From Nitrospira sp. (lineage in GTDB: Bacteria > Nitrospirota > Nitrospiria > Nitrospirales > UBA8639), in contig CP058931.1 of the NCBI GenBank assembly GCA_024760505.1, forward strand, positions 1,746,001-1,810,000: a stretch of 64,000 nucleotides of DNA, read 5' to 3'. The notes beneath the pieces were generated by a model. That model saw only the letters and a program-made list of their open reading frames with translations, did no database searches and was not told the DNA's origin. The first letter of the stretch is position 1. Every line of letters begins with the position of its first letter. Of the stretch, positions 1-7,519 are shown piece by piece. Both the position numbers and the translations under genes were made by a program.

Positions 1-247
1 CATCGCGTTCCTGCTCTTTGGTCCTAAGGAATTACCGGAAATCGGCAAGCAGGTCGGGAGAGCGGTCAAAGGGTTTAAGGAAACAACGGAAGATCTTCGG
101 CAATCGGTTGAGCCGGAGATCAATATGATTACGCAGGAATTCAAATCTGTCGAACAAGATTTGGAATCCTCAATCAAAGAAGCCGAAGCAGAGATCAAAG
201 GGGCGACAGAACAAGCCACCGAGTCCGGTGGATCCAAAATGGGGTAG
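1..247 (+). CDS. tatA: Twin-arginine translocase subunit TatA/TatB family, 5' end cut off by the window
   Basis: The reading frame is open from base 2 to the TAG at 245-247 and gives about 81 residues. It begins inside the single N-terminal membrane helix and continues with FGPKELPEIGKQ, the hinge motif typical of TatA/TatB. An amphipathic helix (RAVKGFKETTEDLRQ) and a charged, Glu-rich tail follow. TatA-type proteins form the pore, or the TatBC receptor partner, for export of folded proteins across the inner membrane. The tail is longer than in minimal TatA, so a TatB role cannot be excluded. The start lies outside the window and no other tat gene is visible. Confidence 0.85.
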   Translation, partial: IAFLLFGPKELPEIGKQVGRAVKGFKETTEDLRQSVEPEINMITQEFKSVEQDLESSIKEAEAEIKGATEQATESGGSKMG

Positions 248-279
248 CCAGGGGAGGTGCGACTCCGTGAGGACGTTGA

Positions 280-537
280 CTGCTGGATCGTTTCGTTGAC
301 ACCCAAGCCTTCTTTCGATTTTTAAAATTTATCTGTCATCACGAAATCCTTCCGGACGGTCATCAGACTGTTCATTGTGCGCACTGCAGGCGGATCTACG
401 GTTATCTTTTGTCGTGTGGTTTTTGCAACTATCGTAGCATTCAAGCGATAGGGCAATGTACCAAAATCATCGAGAAAGTTAGTGAAAATACATTACTTTT
501 TAATGATTTACGACAAAGAATGGGACTTGGCATCTAA
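280..537 (+). pseudogene. Cys-rich zinc-ribbon-like small ORF lacking an ordinary start codon
   Basis: The frame after the TGA at 277-279 is open for 85 codons and encodes a CX2C-X9-CX2C arrangement (CAHC ... CGFC), preceded by a Cys-His-His. This pattern is typical of a zinc ribbon and unlikely in random DNA. There is no ATG or GTG before the Cys motif; the only candidate starts are CTG at 280 or 283. A GTG at 257 in another frame reads MRLREDVD and could be joined by a one-base shift near 280, so the gene may be frameshifted. I do not recognise the family. It lies between tatA and the porin gene. An ATG ORF at 482-733 overlaps it and looks spurious. Confidence 0.45.
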
Positions 538-729
538 ATGGCAAACAATAATAGATCGGAAGAGTCGTAGAACAGGTAACCATTGGTTTATAGGAAACAT
601 GTTAGGGCTTGAGACGGCAAGAATCACGCAGTCAAGAAGGAAGCGGATGAGAGAGACCAGCAGCTTTGAAAGGGGTACAGAGCGTTGGATCTTGAATCCA
701 GAGGGCTATTCACCAACAGGAGGAGTGCA

Positions 730-2199
730 ATGAGGACTTTTTACCGATCCTTTACCAGGTTGACAGCAGCGGCTTTGATTGTCGCCATGTCGGCAGCACC
801 AGTGTTGGCCGCCAAGACCACTCCGGCGACCGACAAAGACACCAATGTGCCGGCAGTGCCACGGGCCATTCCCGATTTAGTGCCCTACCACAAGTTTGAC
901 CCACCAAAAGGGGTGTTTGACGCCAGCAAGTTAACGATTTCCGGCGACATGCGTGTCCGGCCTGAGTTCCGGACGAATGGGAATTTTAGCAACAACGGGG
1001 ATTCCAATTCCTTTTTCACGCAGCAACTCATCCGGTTAGGATTTAATTACGATCTTTCCCCGGATGTCGTGTTTTTTGTGCAGCCACAGGTTTCGAATAA
1101 CTTTGGTGCGATGCCCAACCCAAATAATGTGAGTGGGGCAGGGAATCCCAATAGCACCGATGCGACCCTGTTCCTTCGTCAAGGGTTCATGTTGGTCCGG
1201 AACTTCTTGATGCCGGATTTGACCTTGAAAGCTGGGCGACAACTCATGGTCTGGGGAAATCACCGCATATTCGGACACTTTGACTGGAACAATGTCGGTT
1301 TCTCCTTCGATGGTATAACGATGCGATACAACCATGCCACCGTGCCGGTGGAATTGGGCTGGTTGCGCGTGGCGGAAGGCAATTGTGTACAAAATGCAGG
1401 CGGATGTACAACTGGGAAGGCCAGTAAGGGTGACGGCGACATTCTGTTCTTACGTCTCCCGATGAAGTTCGGGTCTGTCGCAATTGAACCCGCCTATATC
1501 TATGAAGACGGTGGTGCAACCACTGGCGCCGGTTCACCTGGATTCGGTACCGGTGGACAGCAATCTAATCAGGAACGAAGCACTGTCGGTGGCCGTGTCG
1601 CGTTCAAGCAGGGAATGTTCGATCTCACGGGAGAAGGCTATTGGCAATTTGGAGAAATCGGGCCTGTCGGGGGAGCGAGTGAGACTCGCATCAATGCGTT
1701 GGCCGGACATCTGGACGGTGGTGTGACCTTGCCGGTTCCAATGCAGCCCCGTATCGGTGCGGAAATCAACTACGCCACGGGTAGCAGCAATAAGGATGGC
1801 GGCCATACATTCAGCCAATTGTTCCCGACGAACCACATCCACTTCGGGTACATGGACTTGATGTCCTGGCAGAATATGTTGACTTATGGCGGAAACTTGC
1901 AACTGCGTCCGACGCCGGAAAGCCACTTCGAAATTGCCGGGCATATCATGCGGTTGGCAAACAAGAGGGACAACTGGTATACGGCTTCTCAGGCCACCTT
2001 CTTTAGCACCCCTAACGGTAACAATGAAAAGTCTCTTGGTGGTGAAATTGACGTAGTGTACACCTTGTTCTTCCAAAATAATCATGTTGGTTGGCAGGTG
2101 GGCTATGGCCACTTCTTCACCGGGGATTACTTGAAGAAGAACGGGTTTGGGACGGCTGATCAAAACTGGGGCTACACCCAACTTTGGATCAACTTCTAA
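730..2199 (+). CDS. Outer-membrane beta-barrel porin, alginate-export-like family
   Basis: A 489-residue protein. The chosen ATG follows a strong ribosome site (AGGAGG, 717-722) and starts a clean Sec signal peptide ending in APVLA. An in-frame upstream ATG at 685 would bury the signal peptide. The mature part has alternating aromatic and polar strands, for example GDMRVRPEFRTNGNF near the N-terminus, and ends in an aromatic-rich strand (TQLWINF) with C-terminal Phe, as expected for a barrel inserted by BAM. The layout matches the alginate_exp family, which in environmental bacteria usually serves as a general porin rather than an alginate exporter. The gene is monocistronic and is followed by a strong terminator. 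Confidence 0.8.
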   Translation: MRTFYRSFTRLTAAALIVAMSAAPVLAAKTTPATDKDTNVPAVPRAIPDLVPYHKFDPPKGVFDASKLTISGDMRVRPEFRTNGNFSNNGDSNSFFTQQLIRLGFNYDLSPDVVFFVQPQVSNNFGAMPNPNNVSGAGNPNSTDATLFLRQGFMLVRNFLMPDLTLKAGRQLMVWGNHRIFGHFDWNNVGFSFDGITMRYNHATVPVELGWLRVAEGNCVQNAGGCTTGKASKGDGDILFLRLPMKFGSVAIEPAYIYEDGGATTGAGSPGFGTGGQQSNQERSTVGGRVAFKQGMFDLTGEGYWQFGEIGPVGGASETRINALAGHLDGGVTLPVPMQPRIGAEINYATGSSNKDGGHTFSQLFPTNHIHFGYMDLMSWQNMLTYGGNLQLRPTPESHFEIAGHIMRLANKRDNWYTASQATFFSTPNGNNEKSLGGEIDVVYTLFFQNNHVGWQVGYGHFFTGDYLKKNGFGTADQNWGYTQLWINF

Positions 2200-2247
2200 G
2201 AAGAGCCATTTTTAACAAGGGGATATAACCCTCCCCGTTATCCTGAG

Positions 2248-2285
2248 CGCCCCGGTTGGTATTCCCAGCCGGGGCGTTTTTTTTC
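2248..2285 (+). terminator. Rho-independent terminator after the porin gene
   Basis: A GC-rich stem (CGCCCCGGTTGG paired with CCAGCCGGGGCG, one G-T pair) closes a short TATT-type loop and is followed by eight or more T. It sits about 50 bases past the porin stop codon. Confidence 0.93.
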
Positions 2286-3076
2286 TTAGCCCTCGCTTGG
2301 TGCCAGGCATGGCCTGGTTTCGGCAAGGCAGCCGAGGTCTTTTTCTCTCGGGAAGAGAGCCAAAAATCATTGTCACCCAGATCGGCCACATTCATTCGTG
2401 CTGACGCAGGCTATTTGGATGGGCGGCCCAACTCGCCAGGCTCAGACGGGTTCCCCCATTTGGTTTGACTGTCAGTCCTGTTAGCGGATCTGCAGGTGAG
2501 TGGGTCATCAGATAGTCTTCATGTCTAGACCCGTTCAGGTCTCCGCTTTGGCTCGCCACAGTCATCTTTCCATCCCGATCATTTTGGCTCGATCAGTGTG
2601 CTCACTAATAGCACCATAGAGATGGCGTGTCGGGTATCAATGGGGTAAGGCCAATGTGGCTTACCAATACCCTGGCAAGGGATTGGACGGCCGCACGGAC
2701 CATTACTTTTTTATGAATCCCGGAACCATCACGTCACTCTGGGCCGGTAGGCTTTGATTTGGCCGCAGTTACGCTCCACGGGTTTGATCACCTTTTGGTG
2801 AACGCGTTCTCTCACAGTCAAAAGCCGATCGATCTTACCTTCCTGTGTTTGAGCCTTCTGTTTCATCTCAAATTCTGTATCTTTGCCAGATTCGTGGAAC
2901 AGTATTCTGTGTCACAAGGTCTCGTGAACGCGGCGACGACCAGTCCTCTAATTTTTTAAATCTTTGAAATATATAAGATATATTGTGTTCTTTCTCACTG
3001 GCATTAGGCTTGTATTAATCAGAAATGTGAATGATCCCCCTCTTTCCACAATTTTATCGGAAAGGTTCATAACACA
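2286..3076 (+). other. Intergenic region with one weak coding-like remnant
   Basis: About 790 bases with no gene I can support. One plus-strand frame, 2617-2757, is open and protein-like for 46 codons (for example VGYQWGKANVAYQYPGK) and ends at a TGA, but it has a stop just upstream and no start codon. It may be the tail of a decayed gene. The remaining short ORFs have no ribosome sites or recognisable features. Confidence 0.3.
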
Positions 3077-3889
3077 ATGCCAACTCATAAAATTTCTTTG
3101 ACTTTCCTTCTGGGAGGAGTGGGTGTTTTGGGCTGTGCTATTGGAAATGTACCGACGACTTTTGGTGCCACGACGCCTCCCTCTTTATATGAACCGACAT
3201 CATTGTCCCGTATGGAGACTTTACCTCATGAGTGGTCTATGAAAGTGTGGGAAGGGATCGGACAGGTTCAGGTGGTGCAGGAAGACCATCGAAAAGTCTT
3301 GCGTCTTGAAACCGAGCAGGGATGTATTAGTTTGTTCCGTTCGCTGACGGTAAATTTTCAAGCAAATCCTGTCGTCTCCTGGGAATGGAACGTGCTCACG
3401 CTACCTACCGCCGCAGCGGGTAGCCAATCTTCACGAGACGATCACGGGGCCGCCTTATACTTGTTGTTTTCATCCAGGGAGGCACCAAGCAAGAAAACCA
3501 TTCTGGGATATATTTGGGACAATGCTCGTCCGGTCGGGACAATCCTTGTGCGCCCCAAGGATCCGACAGTTCAATATGTGGTCGTGCGTAGCGGGCCGGA
3601 TCAGCTAGGAAGGTGGGTAACAGAAGAGCGGAATGTGCTTGCCGATTATCGCAGCATCTATGGAGAGGAACCCTCAATTTTAGAGGGCATGTCCTTAGTG
3701 GTGGATTCTGTTCAGACAGGTTCGAAAGCTGCCAGTTTATTTGGCCCTATCGCCTTTCATTCCGAGGTCCAGTTAGCCAGGGAGATTCAGGATCAGGGCG
3801 GTGAGCAGTCTCAGGCTACTTCGAAGACTAAACTGCTTGGGGCTCTGCTGATGTATTTGGGATTGAAGCACGCACAAGAGACGAACTGA
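3077..3889 (+). CDS. DUF3047 domain protein, probably exported
   Basis: 270 residues. An N-terminal hydrophobic segment (residues about 8-30, LTFLLGGVGVLGCAIG) looks like a signal sequence; its Cys could be a lipobox but the context is not ideal. From about residue 45 the sequence follows the DUF3047 pattern: a W-x-W core strand (VVSWEWNV), DDHGAALYLLF, a GYIWDN segment, VVVRSG followed by RWVTEERNVLADYR, and a final GMSLVVDSVQTGSKA. The family is exported, beta-rich and of unknown function. The gene stands alone and converges with the lipoprotein gene at 4060-5157. Confidence 0.75.
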   Translation: MPTHKISLTFLLGGVGVLGCAIGNVPTTFGATTPPSLYEPTSLSRMETLPHEWSMKVWEGIGQVQVVQEDHRKVLRLETEQGCISLFRSLTVNFQANPVVSWEWNVLTLPTAAAGSQSSRDDHGAALYLLFSSREAPSKKTILGYIWDNARPVGTILVRPKDPTVQYVVVRSGPDQLGRWVTEERNVLADYRSIYGEEPSILEGMSLVVDSVQTGSKAASLFGPIAFHSEVQLAREIQDQGGEQSQATSKTKLLGALLMYLGLKHAQETN

Positions 3890-4059
3890 TGTCATTTCGA
3901 TCATTCAGATGGAATCCCATCAGGTTTTCCTGTCCATTGGATGATTTTCCTGGCTCACAACTGGGTTTTACCTCACCACCCATTTATAAATCGGTTGTAG
4001 CCTCAAACAGGTTACGGTGGCTGGGATTCACAAAAAATTTTTGGGGAACGGGCTGGTGG

Positions 4060-5157
4060 CTACCTGGAGGAAGGTTTTCTGGCAGGTCCTGGTTGGATTT
4101 CAGCGCGGATGGTATGGGTTCCAGGCGGCAGGCCTTCAGAGAGGATGATTCCGATGATCAACTCACCTTGGATGTGTTCGGTAACCTGACCCAATCGTCC
4201 CCGTATTTCTGCGGTCCGCTTTTCCCCCGGCTTAAATGATCCTAAGGGGACGGGAAGAGGGGCTACCCGTTTAAAAGCCTCCACCAAGGTCGGGGTCCCC
4301 CGTAATTCCACATAGGCTGATGGAATGGGGGTTTCGCTGGCATTGGTCGTTTCAATTAAAAGGATGATGGCCTCTCCGCCCTCCAACACCAAATTGCGGT
4401 TGGCATCGATTAATTTGGTTCTAAATTGAACCGAGGGGCTTGCAACGGGTGGGGGAGGTGACGACACGCCTACAGCCGGACTTTGCAGCGCTTGCGGAGG
4501 GGAACCTGGTTGCGGGGAGATGGGCTGTTGACCGGTATTCAGTTGGACCAATTGGGGGAAAACCCCGATCATTTGTTTAGCCAGAGTTTCAGCGGCGTCT
4601 TCTACCGTTCCGTCAATTTGATCCGTGTGGCATGAAACGGATTGGCTTGTGAGTTCCGGCACCCATAGTCTGACTTTCTGGTGGTAGCTCAGGGGACTTT
4701 GGGCCAGGGAGGTGCCGTTCGCGTCTTCGTAAACGGCGTGGAGTTTCAGATCCACAAAGACGTCGTACCGATCTTCTTGTCCCGAACGGGTTACTGGATC
4801 GAAGCCAAATTGCTGGAGACTCAGGACGATTCGATAGCCATCGGGAGAAACGCCTTGCGCCTCTCCGACGGGAGGTTCGGCTCTCACGCCATTAAATTGT
4901 TCTTGGCCGACCTGGAGAAATGTTTTGGATATGATCTCGCCTACCGGAATCGTATACGGTAACCCACACCCGCCCACAGTCTGAGTATAGGTCAGAAGAT
5001 TGGGTGCAAAGGCGTAAGTGATCGTGACGGGAATTCTTGGTTCGTGTTTATCTTCGTGAGTCAGGCGGGGAATGGAGACTTTGTCGCAGGCGGGAAGAAC
5101 GGACACGACAACCACAAGTAAGAGGTAATGGAAAATTTTTTTAAGCAGTGGGCACAC
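4060..5157 (-). CDS. Putative two-domain lipoprotein of unknown function
   Basis: 365 residues. The N-terminus has a Lys-rich start, a long hydrophobic core and a lipobox-like VLPAC, so lipidation is likely. Residues about 40-200 form one domain with several Cys (TVGGCG, VSCHTDQ) and a pattern like small lipoproteins that bind cell-envelope partners. A Pro/Ser-rich linker (about 205-240) joins it to a beta-rich C-terminal domain (about 240-360) that resembles an Ig-like or CARDB-like fold (GEAIILLIETTNASETPIPSA, GSFKPGEKRTAEI). I do not recognise a named family. It is divergent from the lipoprotein pair at 5508-7035, and the three genes may belong to one envelope function. Confidence 0.6.
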   Translation of the reverse strand: MCPLLKKIFHYLLLVVVVSVLPACDKVSIPRLTHEDKHEPRIPVTITYAFAPNLLTYTQTVGGCGLPYTIPVGEIISKTFLQVGQEQFNGVRAEPPVGEAQGVSPDGYRIVLSLQQFGFDPVTRSGQEDRYDVFVDLKLHAVYEDANGTSLAQSPLSYHQKVRLWVPELTSQSVSCHTDQIDGTVEDAAETLAKQMIGVFPQLVQLNTGQQPISPQPGSPPQALQSPAVGVSSPPPPVASPSVQFRTKLIDANRNLVLEGGEAIILLIETTNASETPIPSAYVELRGTPTLVEAFKRVAPLPVPLGSFKPGEKRTAEIRGRLGQVTEHIQGELIIGIILSEGLPPGTHTIRAEIQPGPARKPSSR

Positions 5158-5507
5158 CGCCTTACCCTACCCCAAGATCCTGAAAGATGGCAACTGGATC
5201 CCGTGTTTTTCCAGAGACTTTCCTCTTGCTTTGGCAGGTCCGAATCTTAGGCGGATATCCGGTTGCCCAAACAAAAATTGGTCTTAGAGGGAAAGACAGT
5301 GAAAACCATGAGGGAGCCACGGAGGAAGGTCCTGGGAAGCAATAGTATGGATGATCCTGAGAGGGACAATGAATCCCGGCCTTCAGCTTGTCAGCAATTG
5401 ACGGCTATCACCTTCACCGTTTCTCCCGTTCTTGACGATCCTTGAGTAAAGGGAGGAGAATTTAACATTCAGACGGACATTTTTTCTTAACCAATGGAGG
5501 CTTCATT
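5158..5507. other. Intergenic region between divergent lipoprotein genes
   Basis: About 350 bases separating two divergently transcribed lipoprotein genes, so it must carry both promoters. I see no convincing operator or RNA structure. A 60-codon open frame at 5263-5445 has no ribosome site and no protein-like pattern. Confidence 0.35.
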
Positions 5508-6278
5508 ATGTGGCGTCACATCTGGTTGATTGTCGGGTTCCTCTCTGCTTTTTCTTTCTTTGGTTGTTCGTTGGATAACACTCCCAAACGGTTGCCGGCT
5601 TACCTGCCCCAACCCTCCAATCTGTCAGGCGGGGACGGGGCAAAAATTGTGCTTCCAGGGGAAGGAGCGACTGCCGTCTTGGTCGTTCTGAATGATTCGG
5701 GATTTGAAAAAGCAGCTCCTGAACTTCGCCGAGGGACGTTGGAAAATCTTGGGGAACATCTGAAGACGGAACTTCAAAAACAATTACCGATTCAAATTCA
5801 TTCCGTCGTGTATCCGGATGATTTGAAACCCAAGGGCTCCGTGGACCCATTCATCCAATTGGGGAAGGAGCAAAACGTGCCCTATCTGGTTTTGGCGGTA
5901 TTATCCAGTACCGAGTATGAGGTCTTTGATCGTTTTCCAATGGGCGGGTTGCAGCAGCCGACGGGTATGCGGGGTGGGGGAATGCCAGGGTACCGTGCGG
6001 AAAATTATGCGCGTCTGGAACTCGCGTTGCTGGATGCCCGGACAGGGCAACCGGTAGTCTCCACGGATGGTCAAGCGTGGGCGACCCTGGAACGGCTGGT
6101 TGTCCCGCTTGAATCTAATGTCTATCCGGTCGTCCGACGGGCTCAGACCCAACCTCCCATTTATCCCAATTCAGAGGAGGAGGAGTATGAGACGCTTCGA
6201 TGGGTTTCCGGGAAGGATGCCATTGCCCAGGCGGTGATGCACTTAGAAATATTATGGAAGAAGAATCAATCGACCTGA
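5508..6278 (+). CDS. Lipoprotein of unknown function, paralogue of the next gene
   Basis: 256 residues, with an ATG preceded by GGAGG at 5494-5498. A signal peptide ends in the lipobox FFGC (residue about 20), so the mature protein should be anchored in the envelope by lipidated Cys. The body carries a strand-helix-strand pattern (AVLVVLNDSG, then EHLKTELQKQLP), a VPYLVLAVLSS core and a late SGKDAIAQAVMHL helix. The same core (VPYVIVVVLSS) occurs in the following gene, so the two are paralogues. The overall pattern resembles GNA1162/CsgG-like envelope lipoproteins, but that assignment is only suggestive. Only four bases separate the two genes, so they are probably co-transcribed. Confidence 0.7.
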   Translation: MWRHIWLIVGFLSAFSFFGCSLDNTPKRLPAYLPQPSNLSGGDGAKIVLPGEGATAVLVVLNDSGFEKAAPELRRGTLENLGEHLKTELQKQLPIQIHSVVYPDDLKPKGSVDPFIQLGKEQNVPYLVLAVLSSTEYEVFDRFPMGGLQQPTGMRGGGMPGYRAENYARLELALLDARTGQPVVSTDGQAWATLERLVVPLESNVYPVVRRAQTQPPIYPNSEEEEYETLRWVSGKDAIAQAVMHLEILWKKNQST

Positions 6279-6282
6279 TTGG

Positions 6283-7035
6283 ATGACTCTATCAAAACTA
6301 TTGTGCCTGTGTGTGTTGGCGTTTACTTTGTTGGGGTGTGGGGCAGGTCCCACGCCCCGTCTGATCCATCTTGTCGGAAAAGAGGCATTTGAATCGCAGG
6401 AGTTATCTTCCAAGAATGGTGAGTGGCTTCGGGTACCCACCATTGGTCTGGTCGTGCATGCAGATGATACCGCTCAGAATTCCGCTCCGGCCATCATTTC
6501 CAAGTATCTTGAGACGCTCACTCGACGAACCGAAACGTTTCTCCGGCAGCGTTGTGCCTTTCAAGATATTGTGACAGCCCCACCGTTCTCTCCGGCCGTA
6601 AACTTTTCTCAGGAATTGAAAGTCCAAGGGCAGAGCTTACATGTCCCCTATGTAATCGTGGTTGTTCTTTCCAGTCGTGAGAAAATTGGTCCTGTAACAA
6701 TTGGAGAAGCCACGATGATGACTCAAATGAGTGGAACCGGTATTGAAAATTCAGCATTGGCTGAGGTGGGTATTCTGCGCCTATCGGATTTTCAACTGGT
6801 CTATTGGACGCAGGGGCGGGGGTTTGAAAGTTTGGAGCAACTGGATGTTCCCATTGGGAAAAACCGGCCTTCTGCTATAGAGGCACGGGACCTGTTGAGA
6901 GCTGGAGCCGGTCAACAGGCTCTCGACCGGGCCTTAGAACATGTAGGGACGGCCTGCCAGCCTGTGGCGAAACCGCGGCTGGCTGTTACCGGTAGTTTTC
7001 AAATTGCAGATCGAGTCCGAAGTCCTGTTCTTTGA
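6283..7035 (+). CDS. Lipoprotein of unknown function, second of a paralogous pair
   Basis: 250 residues with a classic short lipoprotein signal peptide ending in LLGCG. The central region shares with its upstream neighbour the VPYVIVVVLSS strand, a following acidic and Gly-rich insertion, and a LVYWTQGRGFESLEQLDVP segment matching ATLERLVVP in the neighbour. No enzymatic motif is visible. The last 50 bases overlap the end of yajQ, which runs the other way. The function is unknown; location next to a similar lipoprotein suggests a heteromeric envelope complex. Confidence 0.7.
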   Translation: MTLSKLLCLCVLAFTLLGCGAGPTPRLIHLVGKEAFESQELSSKNGEWLRVPTIGLVVHADDTAQNSAPAIISKYLETLTRRTETFLRQRCAFQDIVTAPPFSPAVNFSQELKVQGQSLHVPYVIVVVLSSREKIGPVTIGEATMMTQMSGTGIENSALAEVGILRLSDFQLVYWTQGRGFESLEQLDVPIGKNRPSAIEARDLLRAGAGQQALDRALEHVGTACQPVAKPRLAVTGSFQIADRVRSPVL

Positions 7036-7483
7036 GATGTTTCATGACGGCTTGCAGTTCGTCTTTGCTTTTGCTTTGCACCCTGACTTGTTCCCCTTGA
7101 ATTTGTCCCTGGGCCTTGAATTTGGCCTCTTTAATCGATTTCGTGATGGCTTTAGCCTTGTCTTCCGGAAGCCCGCTCTGAATGGTAATGGTTTGGCGTA
7201 CGGTTCCGCCTAAGGCTTCTTCCACTTTCCCATATGTCAGGCCTTTCAACGACACATTGCGTTTGACGCATTTGCCCTTGAGGATATCCAAGACCGCGTT
7301 GAGTTTGTAGTCATCATCCGAGATCACCACCAATTGTTTGTCTTTCTCTTTTAACGTTAGCTCGGTTTTTGATCCTTTGAAATCAAAGCGTTGCCCGACT
7401 TCTTTTTCGGTTTGATCCACCACATTTTTCATTTCCTGCATGTCGATGCGAGAAATGACGTCGAAAGAATAGTTGTCCGCCAT
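6986..7483 (-). CDS. yajQ: YajQ family cyclic-di-GMP/nucleotide-binding protein
   Basis: 165 residues, matching the usual YajQ length. It opens with the family signature YSFDVISRIDMQEMKN and continues with RFDFKGSKTEL, a KCVKRNVSLKGL segment and the closing EQDFGLDLQFENYR. YajQ proteins have two alpha-beta domains and bind nucleotides; some members bind cyclic-di-GMP and act with transcription factors. The ATG has a strong AAGGAGG site. It is the last gene of a leftward run (PGPGW protein, cstA, yajQ) with a 36-base gap after cstA. Confidence 0.95.
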   Translation of the reverse strand: MADNYSFDVISRIDMQEMKNVVDQTEKEVGQRFDFKGSKTELTLKEKDKQLVVISDDDYKLNAVLDILKGKCVKRNVSLKGLTYGKVEEALGGTVRQTITIQSGLPEDKAKAITKSIKEAKFKAQGQIQGEQVRVQSKSKDELQAVMKHLKEQDFGLDLQFENYR

Positions 7484-7519
7484 AAGCCTCCTTTCAAGTT
7501 GTTGTTGCAGGTCTCTGGA

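Noticed and set aside
482..733. 83-codon ORF upstream of the porin gene
   Set aside because: It overlaps the Cys-rich frame, has no ribosome site and ends beyond the true start of the porin gene.
3889..4239. 116-codon ORF after the DUF3047 gene
   Set aside because: Starts on the DUF3047 stop but runs antisense through the 3' end of a lipoprotein gene and has no protein pattern.
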